A DNA stretch of 64,000 nucleotides from Leuctra nigra (taxonomy: Eukaryota; Arthropoda; Insecta; Plecoptera; Leuctridae). Below are positions 21,890-35,560 of the stretch, piece by piece. The stretch's first letter is position 1. Each line of letters begins with the position of its first letter. The notes under the pieces were generated by a model. The model saw only the letters and a list, made by a program, of their open reading frames with translations. It made no database searches and was not told the origin of the DNA. The stretch is taken from the NCBI GenBank assembly GCA_934045905.1, contig OW203771.1, positions 24,746,069 to 24,810,068 on the forward strand, written 5' to 3'. The position numbers and the translations under genes were made by a program.

Positions 21890-22246
21890 ATGGATGTGTT
21901 TAGATAATTTATAGCGAAAATATAAATAAAGAAAACATGAATATATCTATGCGAAATCAATTCTAATCTATATCAGTTGTATTATTTCATCATCCTAATA
22001 CATGTCCGTGTGTTTTTTTCAGTTAATACTCACAATAAGTCTTCAAAATGAGCATTTTTAATATAAAGTGCACGAAAAGTGCACGCAATGGTGCCGGCGT
22101 GGTACAAATATTGTATACGGTCATCCACAAGAAGTCAAGTATTTCAATGTTACTTTAATATAAAATTAATTATATAAGTATGAATTGGACTTTCATGACG
22201 TATGTAATAATTTTATGTATTAATATTATTTAACGGGATGTTTTAA
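21890..22246. other. Sequence without recognisable gene
   Basis: AT-rich spacer between the minisatellite and the next Helitron-like copy; nothing recognised. Confidence 0.35.
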
Positions 22247-23077
22247 TTGAGCGAGCGAAGCGAGCGTCTCCTTTTGGCTCTTTTGGCACGGACCTCTGTT
22301 TTTTTTTTTTTTTTGTATTTTTTTTTGTTTTTGTTTTTGTCTGTTAATAGACGATACACAGGTCGCACCGTTTCACCTATCGATCTGAAATTTTGCACAC
22401 ATGTAAAACCAACCTTCTCTGTTTGCAGGCCCCAAATTTTTTTAAAATCCATTCATTGGTTAAAATTTAAATAAATATCTCCCGATAGGCTGAAAAATGA
22501 AAACGGTCTTCGATAATTCTGATCAAACTCATATTTTGGCTATACAGGTCAGAGTTTTTCTTTGATCGAGCTGAAATTTTGCACACATGTAGAGACAACC
22601 TTCTCTGTTTGAAGACCATAATTTTTTTGAAATCCATTTATTGGTTAAAATTTAAATAAATATCTTCTGATAGGCTGAAAAATGAAAACGGTCTTCGATA
22701 TTTCAGATCAAACTCATATTTTGCATGATTATTAAGACCAACATTGTCTCTTATTTTACAAAATTTCATCCCAATCAGTTAAGAACGTATGAACTTATTA
22801 ACATTTTTCATATCTGTCAGTAATGAAGTATCAAAATGAATGTTTTCCAGTGCCAGTTGAATTGCATCTGATTTGCTATATTTACCAGGATGCTTAGATG
22901 TTATTTTCAAGTTTCAATGAAAAGCATAATATGTTGTGTTGATTGAGTGATCATATTTCAATTCAATATGGATGTATATGTTTTCTGTGATTGTCACATT
23001 GTGTACGCATTTCCTGTTCGAGAATTTGCACGTCCCCGTGCTCGCTCACCAACGCGTTACACTGAGCGTTTTCCTAG
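22247..23077 (+). mobile_element. Helitron-like element, complete copy
   Basis: It begins TTGAGCGAGCGAAGCGAGCG after A and ends CTCGCTCACCAACGCGTTAC...CCTAG before T, with no target duplication. At 831 bp it has the poly-T stretch after GGACCTCTG and an internal duplication of the segment GAGCTGAAATTTTGCACAC. Confidence 0.7.
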
Positions 23078-23540
23078 TTATAAACACATTTTATTTGTTT
23101 TGCTTATTTTAATTTCTGTGCAATGTACAAATTAATAACATAAAACAATTATTTGATGTTAAAATTGATGAGAAAATTGGAACTACTATGATACTTAATG
23201 CATTCTTTTAAACAAATTGAATTGCGCGGTATTGGAGTGCCCCAGCAGTAGGTAGGTACCCGTTTTGTATCAGAATTGTGTCGTACGATCCTCCTTGCGT
23301 ACGATCGCTCGCGCTCGCTCGCCGGTCAAGTGGCTTATTACCCCATACCAAATACAGCCCGCCACGCCACCTAGTGGCGGACCCGTCGTCCTATCTTTGG
23401 ATCGTCCTATTGGTCGAGACGGCGAGCGCGCTGCATGTTGGGACTGCCGGTAGGGTTGGCAGGCTTGCGCCGTCAGTTGGTATGCATGCTGGGCGGGTGA
23501 TTCGACAGGGCGAATCGAACCGCCACAATATAAAAGGCCA
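23078..23540. other. GC-richer patch without recognisable gene
   Basis: 23270-23530 is clearly GC-richer than its surroundings (CGATCGCTCGCGCTCGCTCG, GCGAGCGCGCTGCATG). A part (GTCGTCCTATCTTTG) is repeated near 25080, so it is probably a repeat fragment. A TATAAAAGG at 23530 begins the satellite block. Confidence 0.35.
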
Positions 23541-24310
23541 ATAATGGCAAACTTATTTAATAATAGCACAGAGAAATCATCACAGAATCACACATTGTTT
23601 TTTTTTAATTGTGTTGATTTTTATAAATGTTTTTTTTTTTTAATTTTGATATTTTTTTTAAAATGTGTTGATTGACTTTATCAATGCATTTCCTGATTTT
23701 TTTTTTACTTCTGTTGATGTTTTTAAATAACGATAGTAGATTTATTGAGAATTGATTATATTATTCCACTGTAAGTGAACTACAGAGTATTTGGAATTAA
23801 GGCCATAATTATGGCAAATGTTATTTAACGAAGATAGCATTTGCAAGAAGATATTACTATCACATCATAAATCACAGAGAACATCACAGAATGTAACAAC
23901 CATCCCAATGGCTTGTATAAATTACCTTTACAAACTTTCAGGAAATAATTGTACTTAAAAACTCAATATAAACAATGAAATAACAGAGTATTTGGTATAA
24001 AAAGCCAATATTGGCAATTATTCACAGTGAAATCATCACAGATTAAATTTTTATTGTTTTATTTTTGTTGATTGATTTGTATGAATGCATTTTCTTTTCC
24101 TTTTTTACTTGCATATATAGAAAGACTTTTAATGAATGATTTTTTTTATTTCTGTTGATATTTTTAAACTGACAATAAAAAATTAAATATACTTCTCAAT
24201 TGTTTATAAAATCACTGTAAACAGTAAATAACAGAGTATTTAGTATATTATTTAAGGCCAATTCAATTATGGCAAATGTTGAAATGAGAGGTCACCTATT
24301 ACTTATTAGA
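23540..24310. repeat. AT-rich satellite, left block
   Basis: The motifs GTGAAATAACAGAGTATTT, AAGGCCAATATTGGCAA, CACAGAGAAATCATCACAG and TTGATTGATTTGTATGAATG recur in order. 23627-24290 is almost the same as 29100-29740. Confidence 0.75.
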
Positions 24311-27300
24311 GTGAGGCAAGAAGATCGCTTCGACTCACTTCTGATGATACGATCTAACATTCAGTCAATCAGAGTTATTGAGCGATCAATTTTATTTGGG
24401 CAAAGTGTACCTAATCGCACGTCTGTCCACAAATGTGTGATATAATATATTCACCGTACCTAAGAACGATTGACCTTGGAATATAAGGTCAAGCCATATT
24501 GCAATCCAGCAATATTATCTAAATAATCATTAAAAATCATATTCAAAATTGAGCCCAATGACTGTGGATTGACCATAGATTTCAAGGTTTCAATAGTAAC
24601 TTAACTTTATCTCCTACAATTTGAACTGGGATGGCATTAGCTTAACTTTCTCCCGCTTGCATGGCGCTACCATCGAGACAGGTCAACTCAAAACTATAAC
24701 GCGCGAAATATTTTTGACAGGCATAAGAATGTACTTACTGTTTAGATATTATATCCATTTTTTACTCTAGTATTATTTAACATGTTTGCAAATAAGAAGA
24801 TATTGCAATTACTAAATCAAAATCAGTTGTTTCATTGTTTCCATTATGCCGTGAGCCCTTCAAGATAGCCTTGGAAACAAAAATACATACCGACAGCCGT
24901 CATTACACGATCTCAAAATATCATCATTACACTTTAATTATCCACTATTTCGGTACATAACCAAATATCAACATTAATTCTTATTCTTAATTCTTATGAA
25001 AATACGGTCTGTGTAGCAAGATATACTTTGATTTAAAAGTGACCTCCCTCGACGCTAGCGCCAACTAGTGACCGACCTGTCGTCCTATCTTTGCATCGCC
25101 CTATTCATAGTTTGCATGTGATGTCATCTCATTGTTGGCCACCATCTTGATGGCTCGCAGAATAGCTGTGATTCTCTGCTTTTTTGACGATATTTTAGTA
25201 ATGGCTACCTGGGAAATTGTATAGGCTCCGGAGATATCTTTAGTACGAAGAGGAATCACTCACATTACAAAAATACATCGATTGACCTCAATAAAGTTAT
25301 TATCTGCCCGTCAACGTGACAACGTTATGTCCGTCCTGGTGGAAAATTCAATAATTTTGCATTGCTGATAAAACAAAAGAAGTTCGTGCAAGCTAGGAAT
25401 TGTCGCCCATCAACGAGGAATATTTCCATCTCCAACACATTACCTGAGTCACTGCTCATGACAAGGAACTTACTTGTTGTAATGTTGATCGATGAGCGTT
25501 CCGAGCGAGTCTTTGATACTTCCTTCCGAGCCTGCGTTGTCACGCGATACGCAATCTCAACACGTGACCAATCAGCTTCCTCGTGTCGAAACAACGCGGC
25601 CGGCGGAAATGTTCAGCTGACCTCAAATTTTCTACCTGCGTTTATTTGCGATTTTACCGCAAATGGAACTTCTCTCATAGTTTATATTTCCACCACTAAA
25701 CACTATCGAAATAATAAAACTCTATTTGATATTTCAAATTTTTGATATCGATTATTGACAAAGTGAACTATGTTTATCGACAGATCATTGAACAACCCTT
25801 TTGAAGAGTAAACGTTGAAAAACTACTTACAGTGAATGGATTTTAGCAGATCTAACTGCAAATTTGGAATACTTAATTGTATTTTGTGAACTTGAACTTT
25901 TGCTTTCATATGTCCAAAACTAACAGGACTTGAGCTAATTCTTTAAGCGCAACTTCCCTAACAGTGCATTATGAAGAGATGGGCAAAGACTTATTACAAG
26001 TCGGTCAACTACTGGAAATAGCTGATAACAAAAGGATCGAAATGAAGGATAGACCACTCATAAATAATTTAATCAAGGATTAAATAAAAGTAAACTACCT
26101 ACTTCAACATTACAAATATAATGACAAAATATTGACTAAATGGACAGAATAATACTGTAAAATGAGAATAAATAAAGCAATAAATTAATAAATATTTATG
26201 AAGTACGTAATGTAATGTAGGTACCTAATATAATAAAAATACTACAATCAACACACACAATCAACCACCACCAAATAATGATAATAATAAAAACATTGGC
26301 AACAATTGCTCATTAGTAACAAAACTATTTAAGTATAATAATTAGTAACATCAGATATGAAACCCGGGATATTGAATATTTCGGTAATTTTTCGATCTAT
26401 TACTTCAAGTTTCCCAGAGAAAAATAATCTCCTGAAATTACATGTTTTGAGTTTTAAACAAACTTAAAATATGCCACATAAAATGCATGTTTGAGGATAA
26501 AACATTTAACTTGAACAGACATTTTGCTACTGATTTACTGACAAACAGCTGGTCTGATACTTGTTAATATCTGATGAGAGAATATAAATAATCCAATACA
26601 ATCGGCCTCGATTCACATGGTTCCGCATTCCATCATCTCCCCCATCCCCTATTGGACAGTGAGAGTGAGGCAATGTTATTCTGCCGCATTCCATCAGCTC
26701 CCCCAACCCCTGTGTCCTATGACTGTGAGTGAAAGGGAAAGTGATGCAAGGGAAGTTAGAACCACATTCCAGCATCTCCCCACCCCCTGTAGTCCGTGAC
26801 TGTGTGTGCAAACAACTGCCTGTAAAACCCGTAAATGAAACAGGTGATTTATATTAGAAACCATTCTCCATCAATCACGTCAATTCAACAACAAGCGACA
26901 ACAGCAGTTAAAATGTTTGATACTTTAAAATGTTCTTTCTGAAATAACTGAATTAAATCACATTCTTTCTCTAAATGTATTAATTATTGACTCGGCAAGA
27001 GACATAAAGGTACCTCTCAGCTGTGATTCACAATTGCTGTAAGCTAGGTCTCTATGTTCAAGCGTCATTGTCTGCAAAGTTGATGCTATTCTATTGTACA
27101 AGAAAAACTACGTTGTATATATTTCTTTGAATTTACTCAAGTTGGCTGACACAGAGGTACCCCTTTCCAGCTGGGCTGGTGAGCTAGGTCTCTGTGTTCA
27201 AGCCCATTTGTTTCCAAGGTTTTCCACTGAACCTCGATATTTCGACAAATTAAAGAGACACACAATTCATATGACGTTTTTCTCTCTCTAAGACTGCTTG

Positions 27301-27690
27301 CTGTCTACTTGACATTTCTAAGACGACTTTATGTGAATGCACACGTGAAAGTTGGCTTGGCACACAACACAGTCATTGACGAATGAATTGACTTACATAG
27401 ATAACCTGTCAATTAAATAACCACAATGAACATAGGTAGTGAAAATATTGGAATAGTATCATTTCTTCAAAAGCTTCTGTACTACAAAGTAGGACATTTA
27501 GCACGTTTCCATTGCAACAAAGGCTTTACCGCTTTACCATGGCAACACATTGTTGGAGACTTGGAAATTACATCATTATCTTGTCATACATCTCAAACAG
27601 TTTTTCTTGCCAAGATGTCACATGACATTTCAAAATGATTTAAAATTAATGATACCTATTTGAACTATTTGGGTGATTGCGTTTGTCATG
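24311..27690. other. Mostly unique AT-rich DNA between satellite blocks
   Basis: I find no exon with splice context. Visible details: three tandem ~70-bp units at 26620-26815 (CATTCCA(T/G)CATCTCCCC, CAGTGAGAGTGA-type text), and a diverged direct pair at 27008 and 27157 sharing GAGCTAGGTCTCTGTGTTC-type text. 25362-25745 is open on the plus strand but has no recognisable feature. Confidence 0.4.
26620..26815. repeat. Three ~70-bp tandem units
   Basis: (C)ATTCCA(T/G)CA(T/G)CTCCCCCA recurs at about 26626, 26689 and 26766, each followed by CCCCTRT..G and a GTGAGTG-type stretch. It is open in both directions, probably by chance. Confidence 0.55.
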
Positions 27691-30600
27691 TGTTGATATT
27701 TAAAACGTATACAAAATTAATTGCATATAAACATGTAAACATCACTGTAACTCTGAAATAACAGAGCACGTATCAGTGTCACAATTGATATAAGATGATG
27801 TGATATATTGAGTATTGAGATATGAGTATGTATATTGATGGCATGTTATATAATAGAGATAGCAAGACTATAATATTGTAATAGAAACCAACACAGAATT
27901 AACACTTTATTTGTTTTTTACACAAGTGTGTTTGATTTTTATGAATGCATTTTTTCTTGTATTTCCATTTCTTTTCTTTTTTACTTCTTTTAATTAATCG
28001 TTATAGTGCATTATTTAATTTTTTGATTGTATTTGCATTGACATATTTTTATAAATGCACTTTGTTCTTGTGTTGGTATTATACAAAATTTAATGAGAGA
28101 ACTCCATTGGTTATAAAAATGAGAGTAAACTGTTAACTGACAGAGTAACAATACTCACAGTTGATAAAGACCAGTTATGGCAATGTTAATAAGAGTTAGC
28201 AATAGCAATGTAATAGCACCTATCACAGAGAAAGCATCACAGAATGCATTTGAAAAATCATTTGGAAAATCACAGTTTGAAATACTTTTCCATGCCTTGA
28301 ATGAGTCAAAATGCCAGTTTTTGTTGATAAATGGTAGGTGTCTGAGGCATCAACTGGTAAACATCATAGTTGTCTTCATGCCATCATCATTGTTGGAGAC
28401 TTGGAAATTGCATACAAATTTTGTGCTACATCACATAGACCACAGTTTTTCATCCCAATATGTCACATGACATTTTCATTTGATTTTATGAATTCATTTT
28501 ATTGGTATTATTTTGATCTTTTGCTTGATTCATTTTTTGAATGCATCATCTTTTTGTTTTTACTTGTATTGATTGATTGGTATGGATGCATATTAATTTT
28601 TTTAATTGTTTTTTTACTGGTGTTAATTGATATTTATGGGCGCATTTTTGTTTTTGCTTATAAATACTGATTGATTTTTATAAGTGCACCATCTTTTTTT
28701 CTTTTGCTTACATTGATTTGTATGAATATTTTCATTTTTACATGTGTTGTTATTTACAAAATGTACAATAAACAAATTAATAAGATTTCTCCATTGCTTA
28801 AAATAATCACGAAGCAGTGAAATAACAGAGTATTTTGGTATACATAAGGCCAGTATTGGCCAAGTTGTACATAATAAAATGAGCAATAGCATAAGGTATC
28901 TATTATACTTCAATTAGCATATAGTGAATAATCACAGAGTGGGTATCACATACTGGAGATGACAAGACCCTTCCTTGGGGCAAGACCAAAGACTTGTACA
29001 AATCACCATAGATTACTTGGCAACATTTGCAATTGAAACAATATATACAATGAAATAACAAAGTATTGATATAAAAGGATTGATTGATATTGATATAAAT
29101 GTTTTTTTTTTAATTTTGATATTTTTTTTAAAATGTGTTGATTGACTTTATCAATGCATTTCCTGATTTTTTATTACTTCTGTTGATATTTTTAAATAAC
29201 GATAGTAGATTTATTGAGAATTGATTATATTATTCCACTGTAAGTGAACTACAGAATATTTGGAATTAAGGCCATAATTATGGCAAATGTTATTTAACAA
29301 AGATAGCATTTGCAAGAAGATATTACTATCACATCATAAATCACAGAGAACATCACAGAATGTAACAACCATCCCAATGGCTTGTATAAATTACCTTTAC
29401 AAACTTTCAGGAAATAATTGTACTTAAAAACTCAATATAAACAGTGAAATAACAGAGTATTTGGTATAAAAAGCCAATATTGGCAATTATTCACAGTGAA
29501 ATCATCACAGATTAAATTTTTATTTTTTTTATTTTTGTTGATTGATTTGTATGAATGCATTTTCTTTTCCTTTTTTACTTGCATAGAAAGACTTTTAATG
29601 AATGATTTTTTTTTCTGTTGATATTTTTAAACTGACAATAAAAAATAAATATACTTCTCAATTGTTTATAAAATCCCTGTAAACAGTAAATAACAGAGTA
29701 TTTAGTATATTATTTAAGGCTAATTCAATTATGGCAAATGTTGTAACAAAGATAGTAATAGCAAGATAGATAATACTATCATCAAGAAAATCAAGGAATG
29801 GACACGACCATAATAAATGCTTCAACAAATTATTACCCAACAATTGCATTTGTAAATCTCTGTAATCAATGATCACAGTTTGAAAGATCATAGTCATGGC
29901 TTGAATAAGTCAAAAGGCCAGTTGATGTTGAGACTTGATGTGTGTTTGAGACACCATTTTAATTCAACAAGTTATCAATATTATTATTATTAAGTAAAAG
30001 CGTTGCTAAATGTTGATACTACGTTTGTCCATTCAATTGAATTCCGTTTTATTTGAAAGTGCTTGAAAGCTGAACAAGTACCTACGTCCTACATGTGATA
30101 TAAATACTGGGTGGTCCCAAAATATACATTCAATGGGCGAGACTTGGGCTGATTTGATTTATGTCAATAATATTGATATTTTTCAATATTTCTAAGTATT
30201 AACACATCAGTGTCTTCATTGTCATCCTCTATGTTGGAGTCTTGGAAATTACATAATAATCTTCTCATACATCAGTATCACAATACTCTTTCATTCCTAA
30301 AATGTCACATGACATTTACATTTGACATAATATTTTAATACGTTTTGTTTTCCTTGCTTGTTTTTTTTCTTGAATTGATTGATTTTTAAGAATGCATCAT
30401 CTTTTTGTTTCTTTACTTAACAATTGATTTATTTTGATGAATGCATTTTTTTTGTATTTTTCCTTTATTGATTGCTTTTTATGAATGCATCATCTTTTAG
30501 TTTTTTACTTCAATTGATTTATTTTTATGGATGCATGTTTTTTTTATTTGTACTTGTGTTGATGTTTACAAAATAAATGTACCTACAATACACATTTAAA

Positions 30601-33600
30601 TGAGATTTCTCCACCGCTGATAAAGTCACTGTAAACAGTGCAATAACAGTATATTCTAGTATTAGTTCTAGTAATATGCACTATATTTTATTATGCATAA
30701 GTTAAATTATATAATAGAATTAGCAAATTATAATAAAATTAGCAATAGCATATAAGTTATAGTATATATCACAGCATAGTGTATAATAAAATAACTGAGA
30801 AAGTATCCTCAAATTGACAGGACAAAACCAATGTTTGTACTAATCAGTAATCTCATTAGATTACTTGGCAACAAATGAACTTATAAACTACTGTACACTC
30901 TGAAGTAACAGAGTATTTTTTATTACACATTAATAAAGCCAGTCGTGGCAAATATTATAATAACAAGATAATAATGTAATAGAAACCAACACAGAATGAA
31001 CACTTTCTTTGTTTTTTTTACACAAGTGTAGATTGATTTGTATGAATGCATTTTTTTATTTGCATTGACAGATTATTATAAATGCACTCTTTTGTACTTG
31101 TGTTGGTATTATAAAATAATTAATGAGATAACTCATTGGTTATATAAATGACAATAAACTTTGAACTAACAGAGTAACAATACTCAGAAATGATAAAGAC
31201 CAGTAGGTAAATGGCAATTGTGTTAATAATAGAGTTAGCAATAAATGTAATAGCAGCTATCACAGAGATAGCATCACAGAGTTGACACTCCATTCCAAAT
31301 GCTTGCACATATCACCTTAGACTACTGGCAACAATTGCATTTGACAAATCACTTAAAAATCATAGTTTGTTGAAATCCTTTTTTATGCATTGAATGAGTC
31401 AAAAGGCCAGTTTATGTTGATAAATGATAGGTGTCTTGAGGCACCATTTTTAACTGGTAAACATCATAGTTGTATTCATGCCATTATCATTGTTGGAGAC
31501 TTGGAAATTACATGATAATCTTGTCTTACATCACATAGACCACAGTTTTGAATCCCAATATGTCACGTGACATTTACATTTGCTTTTTATGAATATGTTT
31601 TTTGGTAGTATTTTGATCTTTTGCTTGATTAATTTTTTGAATGCATCATCTTTTTGTTTTAACATGTATTGATTGATTTGTGTGGATGCATTTTTATTTT
31701 TTTATTTGTTTTTTACTGGTGTTAAATATCTGGTTGATATTTATGGTTGCATTTTTGTTTTCTGCTAATACTGATTGATTTTTAGAAGTGCACCATCTTT
31801 TTTTTTGCTTTCATTGATTTGTATGAATATTTTTATTTTTAAAATGTGTTGATATTTACAAAATGTACAATAAACAATTTAATAAGATTTCTCCATTGCT
31901 TAAAATACTGACAGTGAGTATTTACTCACAGTGCAGTGAAATAACAGAGTATTTTGGTATACATAAGGCCAGTCATGGCAATCTTAATACTAGCACAGAG
32001 AAATCATCACAGAATCACACATTGCTTTTTTTCTAATTGTGTTGATTTTATATATTTTTTTGTATACTTTTTATGTATTTTTTAAATTGTGTTAATTGAC
32101 TTTATCATTATCAATGCATTTCCTGATTTTTTATTATTTCTGTTGATATTTTTAAATAACGATATTAAAATTATTGAGAATTGATTCTAGTATTCCACTG
32201 TATACAGTGAAATACAGAGTATTTAGTAAAGGCAATAATTATGGCAAATATTGTAACAAAGACAGCATTTGCAAAAAGATATTACTATCACATCATAAAC
32301 TACAGAGAACATCACAGAATGGGATAACCATCCCAATGGCTTGTACTATTTACCTTTACAAACTTTCATGCAATAATTGTACTTGAAAACTCAATATAAA
32401 CAGTGAAATAACAGAGTATAAAACCAATATTGGCAATTATTCACAGTGAAATCATCACAGATTTTTTTATTTTTTTTTGAAATTGATTGGTATGAATGCG
32501 TTTTCTTTTCCTTTTTTTTACTTGTTTGTATGACTTTTAATGAATGCATTTTTCTTTACTCTGTTGATATTTTTAAACTGACAATAAAAATTAAAGATAC
32601 TTCTTAATTGATTATAAAATCACTGTAAACAGTAAATAACAGAGTAATAGGTATATTATAAGGCCAATTATGGCAAATGTTATAACAAAGATTGCAATAG
32701 CAAAATAGATAATACTATCATATCAAGAAAATCAAAGAATGGACAACCATACCAAAAACTTCTGCAAATCATCAATTGCATTTGTAAAATCTCTGAATCA
32801 ATGATCACAGTTTGAAGTTCAGTCATGGCTTGAATAAGTCAAAGTCCAGTTGATGTTGAGACTTGATGTGTGTTTGAGACATTTGTCATTCAACAAGTTA
32901 CATCAATATTATTATTACGCAAGTAAATGCGTTGCTAAATGTTGATACTTCCTTTGTCCATTCAATTGATTTCAGTTTTATTTGAAGTGTTTCTTGAAAG
33001 CTGAACATAACATGTTCCTACGTACAATTTACTTGTGATATAAATAAATACTGCGTGGTCCCAAAATATATATTCAATGGGCGATTTGATTTATGTCAAT
33101 AATATTAATATTTTTCAATATTTATAAGTGGTAACACATAGGTAATTGTGTCTTCATTGTCATCCTCAATGTTGGAGGCTTGGAAATTACATAATAATCT
33201 TCTCATACATCAGTATCACATACTGTTTCATTGCTAAAATGTCACATGACATTTACATCTGACATTATTTTTTAAATCATTTTGTTTTCATTGCTTGTAT
33301 TTTTTTCCTTGTATTGATTGCTTTTTAAGAATGCATCATTTTTTTTGTTTTTTTTACTTCAATTTATTTATTTTTATGGATGCATTTTTTGTGTTTTTCT
33401 TTATTGATTGATTTTTATGAATGCATCATCTTTTAGTTTTTTTACTTCAATTGATTTTTTTTATGGATGCATGTTTTTTTTATTTGTACTTGTGTTGATG
33501 TTTACAAAATGAACAATAAACATTTAAATGAGATTTCTCCATCGCTGATAAAGTCACTGTAAACAGTGCAATAACAGTATATTCTAGTTCTAGTAATTTA

Positions 33601-35560
33601 CATTATATTTTATTATGCATTATAAAATTAGCAAAAATATATATTATATAATTAGAACATTAGAGCAATAGCATTTAAGGTATAGGCACCGAGTGTTCGC
33701 CACGAGTGAGAGAAATTAGCAACATTTGTGGGAAGATCGTCAACTGTTTCATTTCTCATTGGCCGTGACCTAGCAACCGATCAGATGTCAACAAATGTAC
33801 TCAAAATATTTCGGAATCAGAACTTAGTCGCGCAAATTAATATTGTGATCAGATTCAGTGAAATTGTGAACACTTTGTTGAATATTTTGTAGGCGAATAA
33901 ACATTAGATAAACTTGTGTAAATTTTAAGAATTGATAATGCGTAATATGTGCAGCAACATAACATATAACTGCAGCGACTTGGACGCCTTGCCAAAAGGT
34001 AAGCTTCCTTCCCACAGATTAGGTGGCTCTGTCTGTACTTTTGCAGTGCCATCTGTTGTCTAAACACGCTGCCTATATAATATTTTACAGCATAGTGTAT
34101 AATAAAATAACTGAGAAAGTATCACAAAATTGACAGGACAATGCCAATGCTTGTACTAATCAGAAATCACATTAGATTACTTGGCATTGACAACAAATTA
34201 AAAAATATTGTACACTCTGAAGTAACAGAGTATTTGGTATCACAAATTAGTAAAGCCAGTCGTGGCAAATATTATTATAGAAAGATAGATAATACTGTGA
34301 CATTATAAATATAATAAATCACAGAGATAGCATCACAGAATGTACACAACTATAACACAGGCGTTTACAAATCACCTTTGACTTTATGGCAACAATTGCA
34401 CTTGCATTTTAACTTGAAAATCACTATAAGCAGTGAATCACAGTTTGAAAGATCAGTTATACATTGAATAAGTTAAAAGGCCAGAGTTGATATTGAGAAA
34501 TAGGTCCAACAGTCCAAGTATAAAACAGCAGACTTGGAAATTATCTTGTCTTACATCAGTATTACATTCTGTTTTATTGCTTAAATGTCACATGACATTT
34601 TACATTTGACTTTATTTTTAATACATTTTGTTTTCCTTTCATGTTTTTTTGCTGTTTGAGAATGCATCATCTTTTGTCTTTTTCTTCAGTTGATTTATTT
34701 TTATGGATGCATTTTTTGTTTTTTCCATATTGTATTGATTGATTTTTAGGTAGGTATGCATCATCTTTTGTATTTTTCTTCAATTGATTTTTTATGGATG
34801 CATTTTTTGTTTTTCCATGTATTGATTGATTTTTGAGAATGCATCATCTTTTTGGGTTTTTTACTTTCAATTGATTTATTTTTATGGACGCACCAGTACA
34901 GAAGGCCAGTCACGGCAAATGTTATAATAAAATTACCAATAGCATTTAAGGTATAAACTAATACTTCACATCATAGTGTATAATAACTGAGAAAGTATCA
35001 CAAAAGTAACAGGACAATACCAATGCTTGTACTAATCAGTAATGGCATTAGATTACCTAGCATTGGCTACAATTGCACGTAAAAATACTGTAGGTACACT
35101 CTGAAGTAACAGAGTATTTGGCATCACAAATAAATAAAGCCAGTCTTGGCAAATATTATAATAGAAAGATAGATAATACTGTGAGATTAAAATAAATCAC
35201 AGAGATAGCATCACAGAATGGACACAACCATAACACAGGCGTTTACAAATCACCTTTGACTTTTTGGCAACAATTGCACTTGCATTTTAACTTGAAAAAT
35301 CACTATAAGCAGTGAATCACAGTTTGAAAGATCAGTCATGCCTTTAATAAGTCAAAAGGCCAGTTTTGATATTGAGAATTAATAGGTGTCTGAGGCACCA
35401 TTTTTATTTAAATACATTACATTAATATTATTATTCTGCAAGTGAATGCAAGTGAATGCTTTTATAAACAGTTTTATTGGAGGCAGGTTTGCTTGACAGC
35501 TAAACCTGTACATACATTCGGTGGCAACCTTGACATGCAATTAAATAGTACTGGGGTTTC
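27690..35560. repeat. AT-rich satellite, main block with higher-order copies
   Basis: Hundreds of bases of ordered motifs (TGATTTTTATGAATGCATCA, AACAGAGTATTTGGTAT, TAGCAATAGCATATAAGG, TTGTTGGAGACTTGGAAATT) repeat with a ~3-kb higher-order period: 28141 corresponds to 31170, 29100 to 32050, and 30001 to 32932. Inside each large unit, smaller diverged monomers of a few hundred bases are visible. Short frames inside show no conserved protein. Confidence 0.8.
33685..34073. mobile_element. MITE-like insertion in the satellite
   Basis: A 389-bp unique segment starts GGCACCGAGTGTT and ends AACACGCTGCC, with TATA on both sides. The flanking satellite is continuous with the copy at 30751 if it is removed. 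Its ends are only loosely complementary. Confidence 0.5.

Noticed and set aside
23528..23537. TATAAAAGG as a promoter TATA box
   Set aside because: The same text recurs as part of satellite units (GTATAAAAAGCC) and no gene follows.
25325..25745. Overlapping 89- and 127-codon frames on both strands
   Set aside because: No domain, no splice context and no repeat relation; overlapping antisense frames suggest chance.
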